The translations under genes and the position numbers were made by a program. Positions 1 to 7,218 of a stretch of 21,914 nt of DNA are shown here, piece by piece (within the stretch, counting starts at the first letter, position 1; each line of letters begins with the position of its first letter). Where the stretch lies: the NCBI GenBank assembly GCA_012513595.1, contig JAAZBY010000277.1, forward strand, positions 1 to 21,914. The letters are read 5' to 3'. Source of the DNA: Chloroflexota bacterium (GTDB lineage Bacteria; Chloroflexota; Anaerolineae; UBA1429). Below the pieces are notes generated by a model. The model was not told the DNA's origin, made no database searches, and saw only the letters and a list, made by a program, of their open reading frames with translations.

Positions 1-449
1 CAGAAGCCCATCACGCGCTCGACGCCGGCGCGGTTGTACCACGAGCGGTCGAACAGCGCGATCTCGCCGGCGGTCGGCAGATGCTGGATGTAGCGCTGGA
101 AATACCACTGCGTCCGCTCACGCTCGGTGGGCACGCCCAAGGCCACCACGCGGGCGTAGCGGGGGTTTAGCGGCTCCATGAAGCGCTTGATGGTGCCGCC
201 CTTGCCGGCTGCGTCGCGCCCCTCAAAGATCGCAACGACCTTGAGGCCCTTGTCTCTGACCCAGCCCTGCAGCTTGACCAGCTCGATGTGCAGCCGACGG
301 AGCTCACGATAATACTCCCTGCTGGACATCGTCTCGGGCGCGCCACGCGTCTCTTCGGAGAGGTCAGGAGTGGTGGGCTCCACCGCGGTGGCCGGGGACG
401 GGGTGCCCCCGGGGTGCTCTTTCTGTGCGTCTCGCTTCTTCTTGGCCAT
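1..449 (-). CDS. ppk2: Polyphosphate kinase 2 (PPK2, class I type), N-terminal part
   Basis: PPK2 enzymes are cytosolic kinases that move phosphate between polyphosphate and nucleotides; class I members mainly use nucleoside diphosphates. The 149 visible codons include a Walker A loop, GRDAAGKGG, at residues 77-85, the PPK2 signature [13 protein letters not shown] near 113-125 and the Walker B/lid segment [18 protein letters not shown] near 132-149. The gene runs off the left edge, so roughly the last half is missing. I chose the ATG at 449 because a strong purine-rich ribosome site (GGGAGGAGGG, 456-465) precedes it. That start gives a 40-residue Lys-rich then Pro/Thr-rich tail before the conserved core. 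An internal ATG at 329 lacks a ribosome site. The gene is divergent from the MFS gene. Class assignment rests on similarity to class I sequences I remember; the family call is firm. Confidence 0.93.
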   Translation of the reverse strand, partial: MAKKKRDAQKEHPGGTPSPATAVEPTTPDLSEETRGAPETMSSREYYRELRRLHIELVKLQGWVRDKGLKVVAIFEGRDAAGKGGTIKRFMEPLNPRYARVVALGVPTERERTQWYFQRYIQHLPTAGEIALFDRSWYNRAGVERVMGF

Positions 450-701
450 GGCTCCCCCTCCTCCCGTGTCCATGGGCGGCAGCGCGTCCGCGTGGCACGG
501 GTGCCGGCGCCGGGCCGGCCGGCGCGCGAACTGGGGCGAGAGGAGGCCGTGCCGGGGTCTGGCCCCGGATGACGAAAGGGGGATGGAGTTGGCGGGTGGC
601 ACGCTCACGCCCCTGCCCGGGCTGCGCCAGAGGCCCACCGAGAGGCCCACGGCGGGCTCCCGGCGCCCTGGGCTGCGGCACCCCTGCGGGTACACAACTG
701 C

Positions 702-730
702 AATATAGCAGTCCCGCGGCCAGCGGGCAA
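702..730 (-). promoter_or_regulatory. Candidate sigma70-type promoter for ppk2
   Basis: On the minus strand, TTGCCC (725-730) and TATATT (702-707) are separated by 17 bp. A TG one base before the -10 hexamer makes it an extended -10. Transcription would start near 695 and leave a leader of about 245 nt before the ATG at 449. Confidence 0.5.
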
Positions 731-785
731 CAGGCCTCGGCCCCGGGAAGGGATCCCCGAGGGCGTTTGCGCGTCGCCGGGTGCC

Positions 786-814
786 TTGGATGGCCGAGGG
801 GCCCATGTTATAAT
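786..814 (+). promoter_or_regulatory. Sigma70-type promoter for the MFS transporter gene
   Basis: TTGGAT (786-791) and a perfect TATAAT (809-814) are separated by 17 bp. Transcription would start near 821, about 40 nt before the ATG at 863. A weak ribosome site, AGGAT (851-855), lies 7 nt before the start codon. Confidence 0.7.
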
Positions 815-862
815 GAGCGGACGTTTGCCAGCCGTACTCCGTAACGTGATAGGATTGCCCGT

Positions 863-2062
863 ATGGATAGAAATAGAAACCGCACCCTCATCGGAGTGGC
901 CGTCGGCCATGGAGCGCACGACTCCTGGTCGGGCGTGGCGCCCATCCTGCTGGCCAGCCTGAGCGTCAGCCTCGGCCTGGCCAACCAGGACATCGCTCTG
1001 ATGATGCTCCTGTACCAGATACTGTCCTCTGTTACCCAGCCGTTCTTTGGCACGCTGGCCGAGCGGATCGGCGGTCGCCCCCTGGCGGTGGGCTCCATCC
1101 TGTTCACTACGACCATGTTCAGCGCGGGGCTGTTTGCTGAATCCAAACTCCTGTTGGGGGCTCTGATCTTCATGGCCGGCCTCGGCTCGGGGGCCTGGCA
1201 CCCGCAGGGGGCGGCCAACGCCACGATCGCCGGCGGGTCGCGCTGGGGAGCCACGGCCGCCTCGATCTTTTTTCTGGGGGGCAGCGTCGGCTCCGCCTTT
1301 CTCGGGTCGGCCTTGGGCGGCCGTCTCTTGGCCAACCACAGCCCGCGCTCGCTGCTGGTGATCTCGGCGATCACCGTGTTCCTGGCGCTGACGGTGGTGC
1401 GCATGTGCGTTCCGCGCTGGCTGAACACGACGACGAAGGCGCAGAAGAAGCAGCCGGCCGCCGCCGTGACGCGGAGCTCGTTCTGGGCGCTCCTGGTCCT
1501 GCTGCTCATTGCCACGGCCCTGCGGGCCTTTGCCCAGAACACGCTGAACACCTTTGTGCCCAAGTATCAGCAGGACCTCGGCGTCGCGTCAGACTCGTAC
1601 GGGCTGCTGGTGTCGTTGAACACCTTTGCGGGGGCCATCGGCGGCGTGGCCGGCGCCTACCTGGCGGACCGGGTGGGCTTGCGGCGCATCCTGGTGGGCA
1701 CGCTGCTGCTCGGCGGCGCCGCGCTGTACGCCTTTTTCCACACCGAGGGGATGGTCAGCTACGTGGCCTTTGTCGTGGCGGGGCTTCTGACGGGGCCGTC
1801 GCACACGCTGTTGGTGGTCTCTGGGCAGCGGCGGTTCCCCGACAAGATGGCCATGATGTCCGGTTTCTTCCTCGGCTTTACCTTTGTCAGTGGGGCCGGC
1901 GGGACGTGGATCTTGGGCCTCCTGGCCGACCGGTACGGCCTGCCGCAGATGCTCAGCTACCTGCCCTGGGCGCTGCTCCTGGCGGCTGGCTTTGCCTTTC
2001 TGGCGGTGCCGCGGGGGGCGGCCAAGCCGGCGCCGCAGGAATCGGAACCGCAACCGGCCTGA
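863..2062 (+). CDS. MFS transporter, fosmidomycin-resistance (Fsr)-like
   Basis: This is a 399-residue inner-membrane protein with the length and hydrophobic periodicity of a 12-helix major facilitator, probably a proton-coupled exporter. The first half has the loop 2-3 signature [16 protein letters not shown], and the second half repeats it as [17 protein letters not shown]. The N-terminal [13 protein letters not shown] and the central [12 protein letters not shown] resemble the Fsr branch, in which a glycine-rich W/F-HP-x-GA motif follows helix 4. A short Lys/Gln-rich linker near residues 190-200 marks the break between the two six-helix halves. Fsr homologues export fosmidomycin or other small compounds, but the substrate here cannot be read from sequence. 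It is expressed alone from its own TATAAT promoter and ends at a hairpin shared with icd. Confidence 0.85.
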   Translation: MDRNRNRTLIGVAVGHGAHDSWSGVAPILLASLSVSLGLANQDIALMMLLYQILSSVTQPFFGTLAERIGGRPLAVGSILFTTTMFSAGLFAESKLLLGALIFMAGLGSGAWHPQGAANATIAGGSRWGATAASIFFLGGSVGSAFLGSALGGRLLANHSPRSLLVISAITVFLALTVVRMCVPRWLNTTTKAQKKQPAAAVTRSSFWALLVLLLIATALRAFAQNTLNTFVPKYQQDLGVASDSYGLLVSLNTFAGAIGGVAGAYLADRVGLRRILVGTLLLGGAALYAFFHTEGMVSYVAFVVAGLLTGPSHTLLVVSGQRRFPDKMAMMSGFFLGFTFVSGAGGTWILGLLADRYGLPQMLSYLPWALLLAAGFAFLAVPRGAAKPAPQESEPQPA

Positions 2063-2083
2063 CGCGGGCCACCCGACAAGAGC

Positions 2084-2119
2084 AAGGGGCCCGGCCGCAC
2101 TCTGGCGGCCGGGCCCCTT
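2084..2119. terminator. Perfect 15-bp hairpin between convergent MFS and icd genes
   Basis: The arms AAGGGGCCCGGCCGC (2084-2098) and their exact complement (2105-2119) flank a six-base loop. The hairpin lies 22 bp after the MFS stop and 18 bp past the icd stop, so it can serve both strands. Neither side has a clear T-tract, so it is an atypical intrinsic terminator or an mRNA 3'-end stabiliser. Confidence 0.75.
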
Positions 2120-2137
2120 GGGCGTCTTGGGCGGGGG

Positions 2138-3157
2138 CTAGAGGGCGGCGATGATGGCCTCAGCCATCTCGCGGGTGCCGACGGCGGTGGGGTCGTCGCG
2201 ATGGGCCTTCAGGTCGTAGGTGACCTGTTCACCCTTGCCGATGACCTGGGCGACGGCGCGCTCCACCCGCTCGGCGGCGTCGATCTCCCCGAGGAAGCGG
2301 AGCATCATGCTGCCGCTGCGGATGGTGGCCGTGGGGTTGACCTTGTTCTGGCCGGCGTACTTGGGCGCCGAGCCGTGCACCGGCTCAAACACGGCGATGC
2401 CGTCGCCGATGTTGGCGCCAGGGGTCACGCCGATACCGCCCACCAGCCCGGCGCACAGGTCGCTGACGATATCGCCGAACAGGTTCGGCAGGACGAGCAC
2501 GTCGTACTCGTGCGGGCGCTGCACTAGCTGCATGCAGATGTTATCGACGATGCGGTCGTTGCACTCGATCTCCGGGTACTCCGCGGCCACGGCCTGCGCG
2601 GTGCGCAGAAAGAGCCCGTCGGTGATCTTTAGGATGTTGGCCTTGTGGACAATGGTCACCTTCTTGCGCCCGTTGGCCCGCGCGTACTCGAAGGCAAAGC
2701 GCGCCACCCGCTCGGTGGCCCGCCGGGTGATGATGCGGATCGCTTCGGCGGCCTCCCCGGCGATGACCTCGTGCTCGATGCCCACGTACAGGCACTCGGT
2801 GTTCTCACGCACCACCACCAGGTCCACATCCTCGTAGCGCGATTCCACGCCGGCGATCGTCTGGGCGGGACGCACGTTGGCGTACAGACCCAGCGCCGTG
2901 CGGATGCCCACGTTCACGCTGCGGAAGCCCTTGCCCACCGGCGTTGTGATGGGCCCCTTGATGCCGACGCGGTTCTTGCGGATCGACTCCAGCACGTGGT
3001 CGGGCAGCGGCGTGCCGTACTGGGCGATGGCCTTCTCGCCGGCCTCTTGCACGTCCCAGTCGATGCGCACGCCCGTGGCGTCGATGACGCGGCGCATGGC
3101 GTCGGCCACTTCCGGGCCGATGCCGTCCCCGGGGATGAGCGTCACGGTGTAGCTCAT
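2138..3157 (-). CDS. icd: Isocitrate dehydrogenase (short, IDH/IPMDH superfamily)
   Basis: It oxidatively decarboxylates isocitrate to 2-oxoglutarate in the cytosolic TCA cycle. At 339 residues it is the short form. It starts with the family motif [10 protein letters not shown] (7-16). The substrate segment FRSVNVGIR (78-86) has Ser80, Asn82 and Arg86, as in isocitrate-specific enzymes, followed by ANVRP (93-97) and [10 protein letters not shown] (117-126). The C-terminal coenzyme loop reads [21 protein letters not shown]. The Lys-Tyr pair in that loop, and a later TYD, are at positions that E. coli uses to bind NADP, although short relatives are often called NAD-dependent, so the coenzyme is uncertain. 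Ribosome site CAAGGAGA lies just before the ATG. It follows acn by 72 bp on the same strand. Homoisocitrate dehydrogenase is possible but less likely beside a one-chain aconitase. Confidence 0.88.
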   Translation of the reverse strand: MSYTVTLIPGDGIGPEVADAMRRVIDATGVRIDWDVQEAGEKAIAQYGTPLPDHVLESIRKNRVGIKGPITTPVGKGFRSVNVGIRTALGLYANVRPAQTIAGVESRYEDVDLVVVRENTECLYVGIEHEVIAGEAAEAIRIITRRATERVARFAFEYARANGRKKVTIVHKANILKITDGLFLRTAQAVAAEYPEIECNDRIVDNICMQLVQRPHEYDVLVLPNLFGDIVSDLCAGLVGGIGVTPGANIGDGIAVFEPVHGSAPKYAGQNKVNPTATIRSGSMMLRFLGEIDAAERVERAVAQVIGKGEQVTYDLKAHRDDPTAVGTREMAEAIIAAL

Positions 3158-3198
3158 GGTTGTCTCCTTGCTCGTCTATCGCGTTCCATGCCGGACGG

Positions 3199-3221
3199 GA
3201 ACGCCCCGCACTGGGGCGTTC
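3199..3221 (-). other. Hairpin in the acn-icd intercistronic gap
   Basis: Perfect 9-bp arms, GAACGCCCC and GGGGCGTTC, surround a five-base loop (3208-3212). It begins 8 bp after the acn stop and ends about 40 bp before the icd start. No T-tract follows on the minus strand. An RNA-processing or stability element that sets acn:icd ratio is more likely than full termination. Confidence 0.5.
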
Positions 3222-3229
3222 GCCAAGGG

Positions 3230-5155
3230 CTAGGCTTGCTGCTTGATCAGGTTCAGGACCCCGCCGGCCAGCACGACCTCCACCTGGCGCTGCGACAGGT
3301 CGTAGCGGACCTGGAACTCGGTGCCCTGCGTCTCGTTGCGCACCGTGAGGGGGTGGCCGCTCTCCAGGGCCGCGCGAACGCCGCGGATCTCGAGGCGGTC
3401 TCCCTGCCGTAGGCGGCCATGGTCGGCCGGGTCGGCGAACTCGAGCGGCAGGATGCCGACGTTCACCAGGTTGGCCTTGTGGATGCGGGCAAAGCTCTTG
3501 ACGATCACCGCCTGGACGCCCAAGTACATCGGCACCAGGGCGGCATGCTCACGGCTGGAACCCTGGCCATAGTTCTCCCCGCCGACGATGAACCCGCTGC
3601 CGGCGGCGCGGGCGCGGGCCGGGAAGGTGGGGTCGACGCGCGTAAAGCAGTGCTCGCTCATGGCCGGGATGTTGGAGCGCAGCGGCAAGATCTGCGCGCC
3701 GGCGGGCATGATGTGGTCGGTGGTGATGTTGTCACCGGTTACCAGCAGCACCTCGGCCGCGATCTCGTCCTCCAACGGGCCGCGCGTGGGCAGCGGCTTG
3801 ATGTTGGGGCCGCGCACGATCTCGACGTCGGAGCCATCGGCGGGCGGGGGAACGATCATGTTGTCATCCACCAGGAATGCTGCCGGCATCTGGAAGGACG
3901 GCGCAGCGCCGAGGGTGCGCGGATCAGTCAGCACGCCCGTGAGCGCCGAGGTGGCGCAGGTCTCCGGGCCGGCCAGGTACACGCTGGCGTCGTCGGTGCC
4001 GCAGCGCCCCCTGAAGTTGCGATTGTAAGAGCGTAGCGAGACCGCCCCGCTGGCCGGGGCCTGGCCCATGCCGATGCAGGGCCCGCAGCCGGGGTCCATC
4101 ACCCGGGCGCCGGCGGCGATCAGGTCGGCCAGGGCGCCGCTGCGGGCCACCATGGTCAACACCTGCTTGCTGCCCGGGTTGATCACCAGAGAAACGTTGC
4201 GGGCCACGGTCTTGCCGCGCAGCATGGCCGCGACGGTCTCCAGGTCGCGCAGGGACGAGTTGGTGCAAGAGCCGATGCAGACCTGATCCACCGGTCGCCC
4301 GGCGACCTCAGACACGGCCACAACGGCGTCCGGGCTGTGCGGCGCGGCCGCCAGCGGCACCAGGGCGCCCAGATCGATCGTCACGGTCTCGTCATATTCC
4401 GCGCCGGCGTCGGCCGCCAGGGGCTGCCAGTCGTCGGGGCGGCCCTGGGCGCGCAAGAAGGCGCGGGTGACCTCGTCGCTGGGGAAGAGCGAGCTGGTGG
4501 CGCCGAGCTCGGCGCCCATGTTGGTGATGGAGGCCCGCTCGGGCACGCTCAGCGTGGCCACGCCCGGGCCAGTGTACTCGATCACCTTGCCCACGCCCCC
4601 CTTGACGGTGAGGCGGCGCAGCAGCTCGAGGATGACGTCCTTGGCCGACACCCAGGGCGGCAACGCTCCCTTGAGGATTACCTGCACCACGCGGGGCATG
4701 GGCACGTAGAACGGCGCGCCGGCCATGGCGATGGCCACGTCCAGCCCGCCGGCCCCGATGGCCAGGGCCCCCAGCCCGCCGCTGGTGGGGGTGTGCGAGT
4801 CGGCGCCGAGCAGGGTGATGCCGGGCCGGGAGAAGCGTTCCAGGTGTACCTGGTGGCAGATGCCGTTGCCCGGGCGCGAGAAGAGCAGGCCGTACTTGGC
4901 CGCCACGCCCTGCAGATAGCGGTGGTCGTCCGCGTTGCGAAAGTCGGTCTGCAGCATGTTGTGGTCGGCATAGCTGACGGAGAGCTCCGTGCGGACGCGG
5001 GGCAGGTCCATGGCCTCGAACTGCAGGTAGGTCATGGTGCCGGTGGCGTCCTGCGTCAGGGTCTGGTCGATGCGCAGGCCGATCTCTTCGCCGGGGATCA
5101 TCTCGCCCTCGGCGAGGTGCGCCTGGATGATCTTTTGCGTGAGGTTGTAGCCCAT
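3230..5155 (-). CDS. acn: Aconitate hydratase (single-chain, about 640 residues)
   Basis: It isomerises citrate to isocitrate through cis-aconitate in the TCA cycle, using a [4Fe-4S] cluster. The 641-residue protein has the aconitase core followed by the swivel domain. Cluster ligands are Cys297 in IGSCTNS and Cys357/Cys360 in DPGCGPCIG. Other landmarks are GADSHTPTSGGLGALAIGAGGLDVA near 117-141 (substrate and cluster region) and GGENYGQGSSREHAA near 525-539 (swivel, catalytic Ser region). The length fits the shorter bacterial aconitase class rather than the roughly 900-residue AcnA/AcnB types. The ATG at 5155 is preceded by AAAGGAGT, and MGYNLTQKI is the expected family start. The frame is open to 5320 without a ribosome site. 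It is first in an operon with icd and has a long structured leader. Isopropylmalate isomerase is less likely, because that is usually split. Confidence 0.93.
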   Translation of the reverse strand: MGYNLTQKIIQAHLAEGEMIPGEEIGLRIDQTLTQDATGTMTYLQFEAMDLPRVRTELSVSYADHNMLQTDFRNADDHRYLQGVAAKYGLLFSRPGNGICHQVHLERFSRPGITLLGADSHTPTSGGLGALAIGAGGLDVAIAMAGAPFYVPMPRVVQVILKGALPPWVSAKDVILELLRRLTVKGGVGKVIEYTGPGVATLSVPERASITNMGAELGATSSLFPSDEVTRAFLRAQGRPDDWQPLAADAGAEYDETVTIDLGALVPLAAAPHSPDAVVAVSEVAGRPVDQVCIGSCTNSSLRDLETVAAMLRGKTVARNVSLVINPGSKQVLTMVARSGALADLIAAGARVMDPGCGPCIGMGQAPASGAVSLRSYNRNFRGRCGTDDASVYLAGPETCATSALTGVLTDPRTLGAAPSFQMPAAFLVDDNMIVPPPADGSDVEIVRGPNIKPLPTRGPLEDEIAAEVLLVTGDNITTDHIMPAGAQILPLRSNIPAMSEHCFTRVDPTFPARARAAGSGFIVGGENYGQGSSREHAALVPMYLGVQAVIVKSFARIHKANLVNVGILPLEFADPADHGRLRQGDRLEIRGVRAALESGHPLTVRNETQGTEFQVRYDLSQRQVEVVLAGGVLNLIKQQA

Positions 5156-5404
5156 GGGTACTCCTTTTGACGGCTCTTGGTTCTGGGTACAGCAAAACCC
5201 CGCGCCGATGGGGAACGCGGGGAATGTAAGGCCGTTACGAATGAGCCGAGGCATTACCGCACCCTGGGGGGCGGGCGTATCTCTCACCACCCCAGGCTGA
5301 CCTTCCCCACGCGGGCCCACCGCCGACGACCCTGTCGCAGGGACATGGCGTATCCGCTACACCACGCGGAAAGCGAGTATGCCCGATTCAAAGGGGAAAG
5401 GCAA
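5156..5404 (-). promoter_or_regulatory. acn promoter and structured leader with terminator-like hairpin
   Basis: On the minus strand, TTGCCT (5399-5404) and CATACT (5376-5381) are 17 bp apart, giving a start near 5369 and a leader of about 210 nt. In transcript order the leader can form a 6-bp hairpin (5347-5363, one G-U pair), a small CCCTG/CAGGG hairpin near 5330-5342, a 7-bp CCTGGGG/CCCCAGG hairpin (5263-5296), and a CCCCGCG/CGCGGGG hairpin (5198-5222) followed at once by UUUU. The last resembles an intrinsic terminator about 35 nt before the acn ribosome site. I recognise no known aptamer class. Confidence 0.45.
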
Positions 5405-5428
5405 ATCGTTCGCGAAGCGGCCCGGCGC

Positions 5429-6037
5429 TTAGGGAGCGCGGCCCAGGAGCCCGCCCACCCAATCGGTGACGTGGGCCACCCGCGCGTGTAGGGCCTCGTG
5501 CGCGGTGGCGTCGGCCCGCCGCCAGGAGGAAAGCCCTACCATCATCCCCAGTACCGCCAGGATGATGCTTGTCGCCGTCCAGGCCACCCAGAAGAGGCTC
5601 CCGCCGGAGCTCTGGCGGAGCCCGGCCAGCCAGGCCTGCAGCGCCTCACCCGAGGGGAGCGTGACGGGCGCCACGTCGACGGACGGGGCCGGGGCGAAGG
5701 CATGTGGAGGGACGGAGAAGGAGGCCAACGCCACGGCCAACAGGAGTGCCAGCGCGGGCACCCACACGTCCCAGGGGAGCCACTGCCATTCCTCGGCAGG
5801 GGGGCGGGCATCCGGCAGAGTGATCTGGGCCATGACGGCTGGGGCCAGCGCCGGCGGGGCATCCTGCGAGGGGTAGGCGAGCAGGGCGCCCTCGACGTAG
5901 CGCAGGCGCACGGCGAGTTCGCGGCAGGCCACGCAGGCAGCCAGATGCTCGCGCAGCCCAGCGGGCGCGCGCAGCGCCGGCTCACCGTCGGCGATGTACT
6001 GCGGCAGCAGGCCGCGACATTCCTCACAGGACAGCAT
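5429..6037 (-). CDS. Membrane-anchored zinc-finger anti-sigma factor (zf-HC2)
   Basis: It probably binds and holds inactive the ECF sigma factor encoded just upstream. The 202-residue protein begins with an anti-sigma zinc-binding domain: Cys4 and Cys7 (SCEEC), then His31, Cys35 and Cys38 in the HxxxCxxC motif. Two hydrophobic segments follow, near 90-109 and 147-170, with a loop of about 35 residues between them. The N-terminal domain would therefore be cytoplasmic and the short loop extracytoplasmic, with a cytoplasmic C-terminal tail. Its ATG lies inside the end of the sigma gene (14-nt overlap), which suggests translational coupling and a fixed ratio. Many anti-sigma factors have one membrane helix, so two is a small variation. 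The signal and release mechanism are unknown. Confidence 0.87.
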   Translation of the reverse strand: MLSCEECRGLLPQYIADGEPALRAPAGLREHLAACVACRELAVRLRYVEGALLAYPSQDAPPALAPAVMAQITLPDARPPAEEWQWLPWDVWVPALALLLAVALASFSVPPHAFAPAPSVDVAPVTLPSGEALQAWLAGLRQSSGGSLFWVAWTATSIILAVLGMMVGLSSWRRADATAHEALHARVAHVTDWVGGLLGRAP

Positions 6038-6593
6038 TGCTCTTCTCCGACACCTGAGCCAGGCTGCGGGCCAGGGCCAGCCGGGCGCGGTTCAGGCGGG
6101 CCTTCACGGTGCCCAGCGGCAGCGAGAGCACCTCGGCGATCTGGGCGTACGACATCTGCTGTTGGTAAAACAGCAGGACGACGATCCGATAGTGCACTGG
6201 CAACTCGCCCACCGAGGCCCACAGGTACTCGTCGCGCTCGCGTCGCACGGTCAGCGCCAGCGGCCCCGGCGCGGGCGAGGGGAGCTCTTCCATCAGATCC
6301 TCCCCATCCACCAGGTTCCACTGGGCGCGCAGCTGGCGACGGCGGTTCAGGCAGGTGTTCACGGTGATGCGGTACAGCCAGGTGCTAAAGGCCGAGTCCC
6401 CACGGAAGTTGGGCAGCGCCCGCCAGGCGCGGAGATAGGCCTCCTGGGCCATGTCCTGGGCTTCCTGGGCGTTCCCCAGAATCCCATAGGCCACGTTGTA
6501 GACGCCCTGCTCGGTATCGCGCACCAGCGCGGCAAAGGCATGTGCGTCGCCGGCCCTGGCAGCCTCAACCAACCCCGCGCGCGGCTCGTTCAC
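6024..6593 (-). CDS. ECF-type RNA polymerase sigma factor
   Basis: This 189-residue alternative sigma factor has only regions 2 and 4. Region 2 spans about residues 20-87, with the helix EAQDMAQEAYLRAWRAL and the -10-recognition stretch FSTWLYRITVNTCLNRRR. Region 4 spans about 125-178, with the helix-turn-helix MSYAQIAEVLSLPLGTVKARLNRAR that reads the -35 element. The start is GTG at 6593, with only a weak ribosome site, so translation may depend on the upstream gene that ends 33 bp earlier. The gene overlaps the anti-sigma gene by 14 nt. A GCAACC/GTCTAA promoter ahead of the operon (7181-7209) fits ECF recognition and suggests self-activation. The regulon cannot be deduced here. Confidence 0.93.
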   Translation of the reverse strand: MNEPRAGLVEAARAGDAHAFAALVRDTEQGVYNVAYGILGNAQEAQDMAQEAYLRAWRALPNFRGDSAFSTWLYRITVNTCLNRRRQLRAQWNLVDGEDLMEELPSPAPGPLALTVRRERDEYLWASVGELPVHYRIVVLLFYQQQMSYAQIAEVLSLPLGTVKARLNRARLALARSLAQVSEKSNAVL

Positions 6594-6626
6594 GACAGTA
6601 CCCCAGGAACACGCGCCGGCCCGCGC

Positions 6627-7121
6627 CTAGGCGCGCGGGTGCTCGCCGCCGCCCGCGGCGCCCGCGGCGCGCTCGCGCGATGGCTGCTCGCGCCCTCCGT
6701 TGCCGTTGCTGGCGGCGACACCGCCGCCGCCGGCCAACCCCTCCTCGTCATGTGCCTCTTCCTCGCCGGCAGGTGCGCCCTGCCCCGCGGGACCCCGCGT
6801 CATTAGGTAGATCAGGACCATCCCGAGGCCCACGAACAGAGGCAGCAGCCCCCCGAGGAGCCACACCCCGATGCCCAGGGTCGACAACCCTAGAAGGAGG
6901 GCCAGGCCGCTGGTGGCGGTGATCACGCCACCCCACAGCACGCCGCGGTTGCCGTGGCGCATCTGCGCTGCTTCCCTGCTCAGGTCCTCCAGTGAGAACC
7001 CCAGACGGGCCAGCGCGACACGCTCCTTGTAGGCGATGTAGCGGTTGAGGGTCACAAACACCCCGGCCAGCACGAGGAACCCCATGCAGATGAGCAGGAT
7101 TTCCCAAGGCGTCAGCGTCAT
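6627..7121 (-). CDS. Small three-helix membrane protein of the ECF operon
   Basis: This is a 164-residue protein that I cannot name with confidence. It has a hydrophobic helix at about 7-27, a charged segment at 28-58 (YKERVALARLGF onward), two further helices at about 60-79 and 82-108, and a Gly/Ala/Glu-rich tail of about 55 residues that is probably disordered. The helix then K-E-R-x-A-L-A-x-x-G pattern recalls DUF6249-like membrane proteins often found beside ECF sigma genes; this link is from memory. The ATG at 7121 has GGGAGG 5 nt upstream; a GTG at 7136 in the same frame lies before that site and is rejected. As first gene of the operon it may be an extra sensor or part of the anti-sigma complex. 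Confidence 0.7.
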   Translation of the reverse strand: MTLTPWEILLICMGFLVLAGVFVTLNRYIAYKERVALARLGFSLEDLSREAAQMRHGNRGVLWGGVITATSGLALLLGLSTLGIGVWLLGGLLPLFVGLGMVLIYLMTRGPAGQGAPAGEEEAHDEEGLAGGGGVAASNGNGGREQPSRERAAGAAGGGEHPRA

Positions 7122-7180
7122 CGATCCCTCCCGCACCCCGACACGGCGCCGCTGGACGCCGCCTTACCCCTATCTACCTA

Positions 7181-7209
7181 TTAGACACTGCCCGCCACCA
7201 GAAGGTTGC
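7181..7209 (-). promoter_or_regulatory. Candidate ECF-type promoter of the sigma/anti-sigma operon
   Basis: On the minus strand, GCAACC (7204-7209) and GTCTAA (7181-7186) are separated by 17 bp. An AACC -35 core with a GTC -10 core 16-17 bp away is the classic shape of ECF sigma promoters. The start would be near 7175, giving a leader of about 55 nt. It overlaps the end of the upstream alpha-mannosidase gene by only a few tens of bases. Confidence 0.55.
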
Positions 7210-7218
7210 ACCGGGCGG

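Larger units (their letters stand above)
450..862. promoter_or_regulatory. 413-bp divergent intergenic region between ppk2 and the MFS gene
   Basis: No convincing gene lies here; short frames on both strands are low-complexity Arg/Pro/Ala translations of G+C-rich DNA. The region carries one promoter candidate on each strand (described separately). Between them is an imperfect palindrome whose outer arms are CCTCGG (735-740) and CCGAGG (757-762). The stretch 450-695 would be a long ppk2 leader. I see no recognisable riboswitch in it. Confidence 0.6.

Noticed and set aside
745..758. Exact 14-base repeat GGGAAGGGATCCCC at 745-758 and 13080-13093
   Set aside because: In 22 kb of G+C-rich sequence a single 14-base match around a GGATCC palindrome can easily arise by chance, and the contexts differ.
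5240..5300. T-box-like bases in the acn leader
   Set aside because: Only scattered resemblance to the T-box bulge sequence, in the wrong order, and acn is not a usual T-box target.
5156..5320. N-terminal extension of aconitase to 5320
   Set aside because: The frame is open, but there is no ribosome site there and the sequence is not aconitase-like. The ATG at 5155 has AAAGGAGT and the usual family start.
5320..5420. tRNA-like stretch on the minus strand (GTGGTGTAGCGG)
   Set aside because: It recalls a D-arm, but no anticodon stem with a seven-base loop, no T-arm and no acceptor pairing can be made.
5415..5430. Small AAGCG/CGCTT hairpin at the anti-sigma gene stop
   Set aside because: A five-base-pair stem overlapping the stop codon with no T-tract is too weak to call a terminator.
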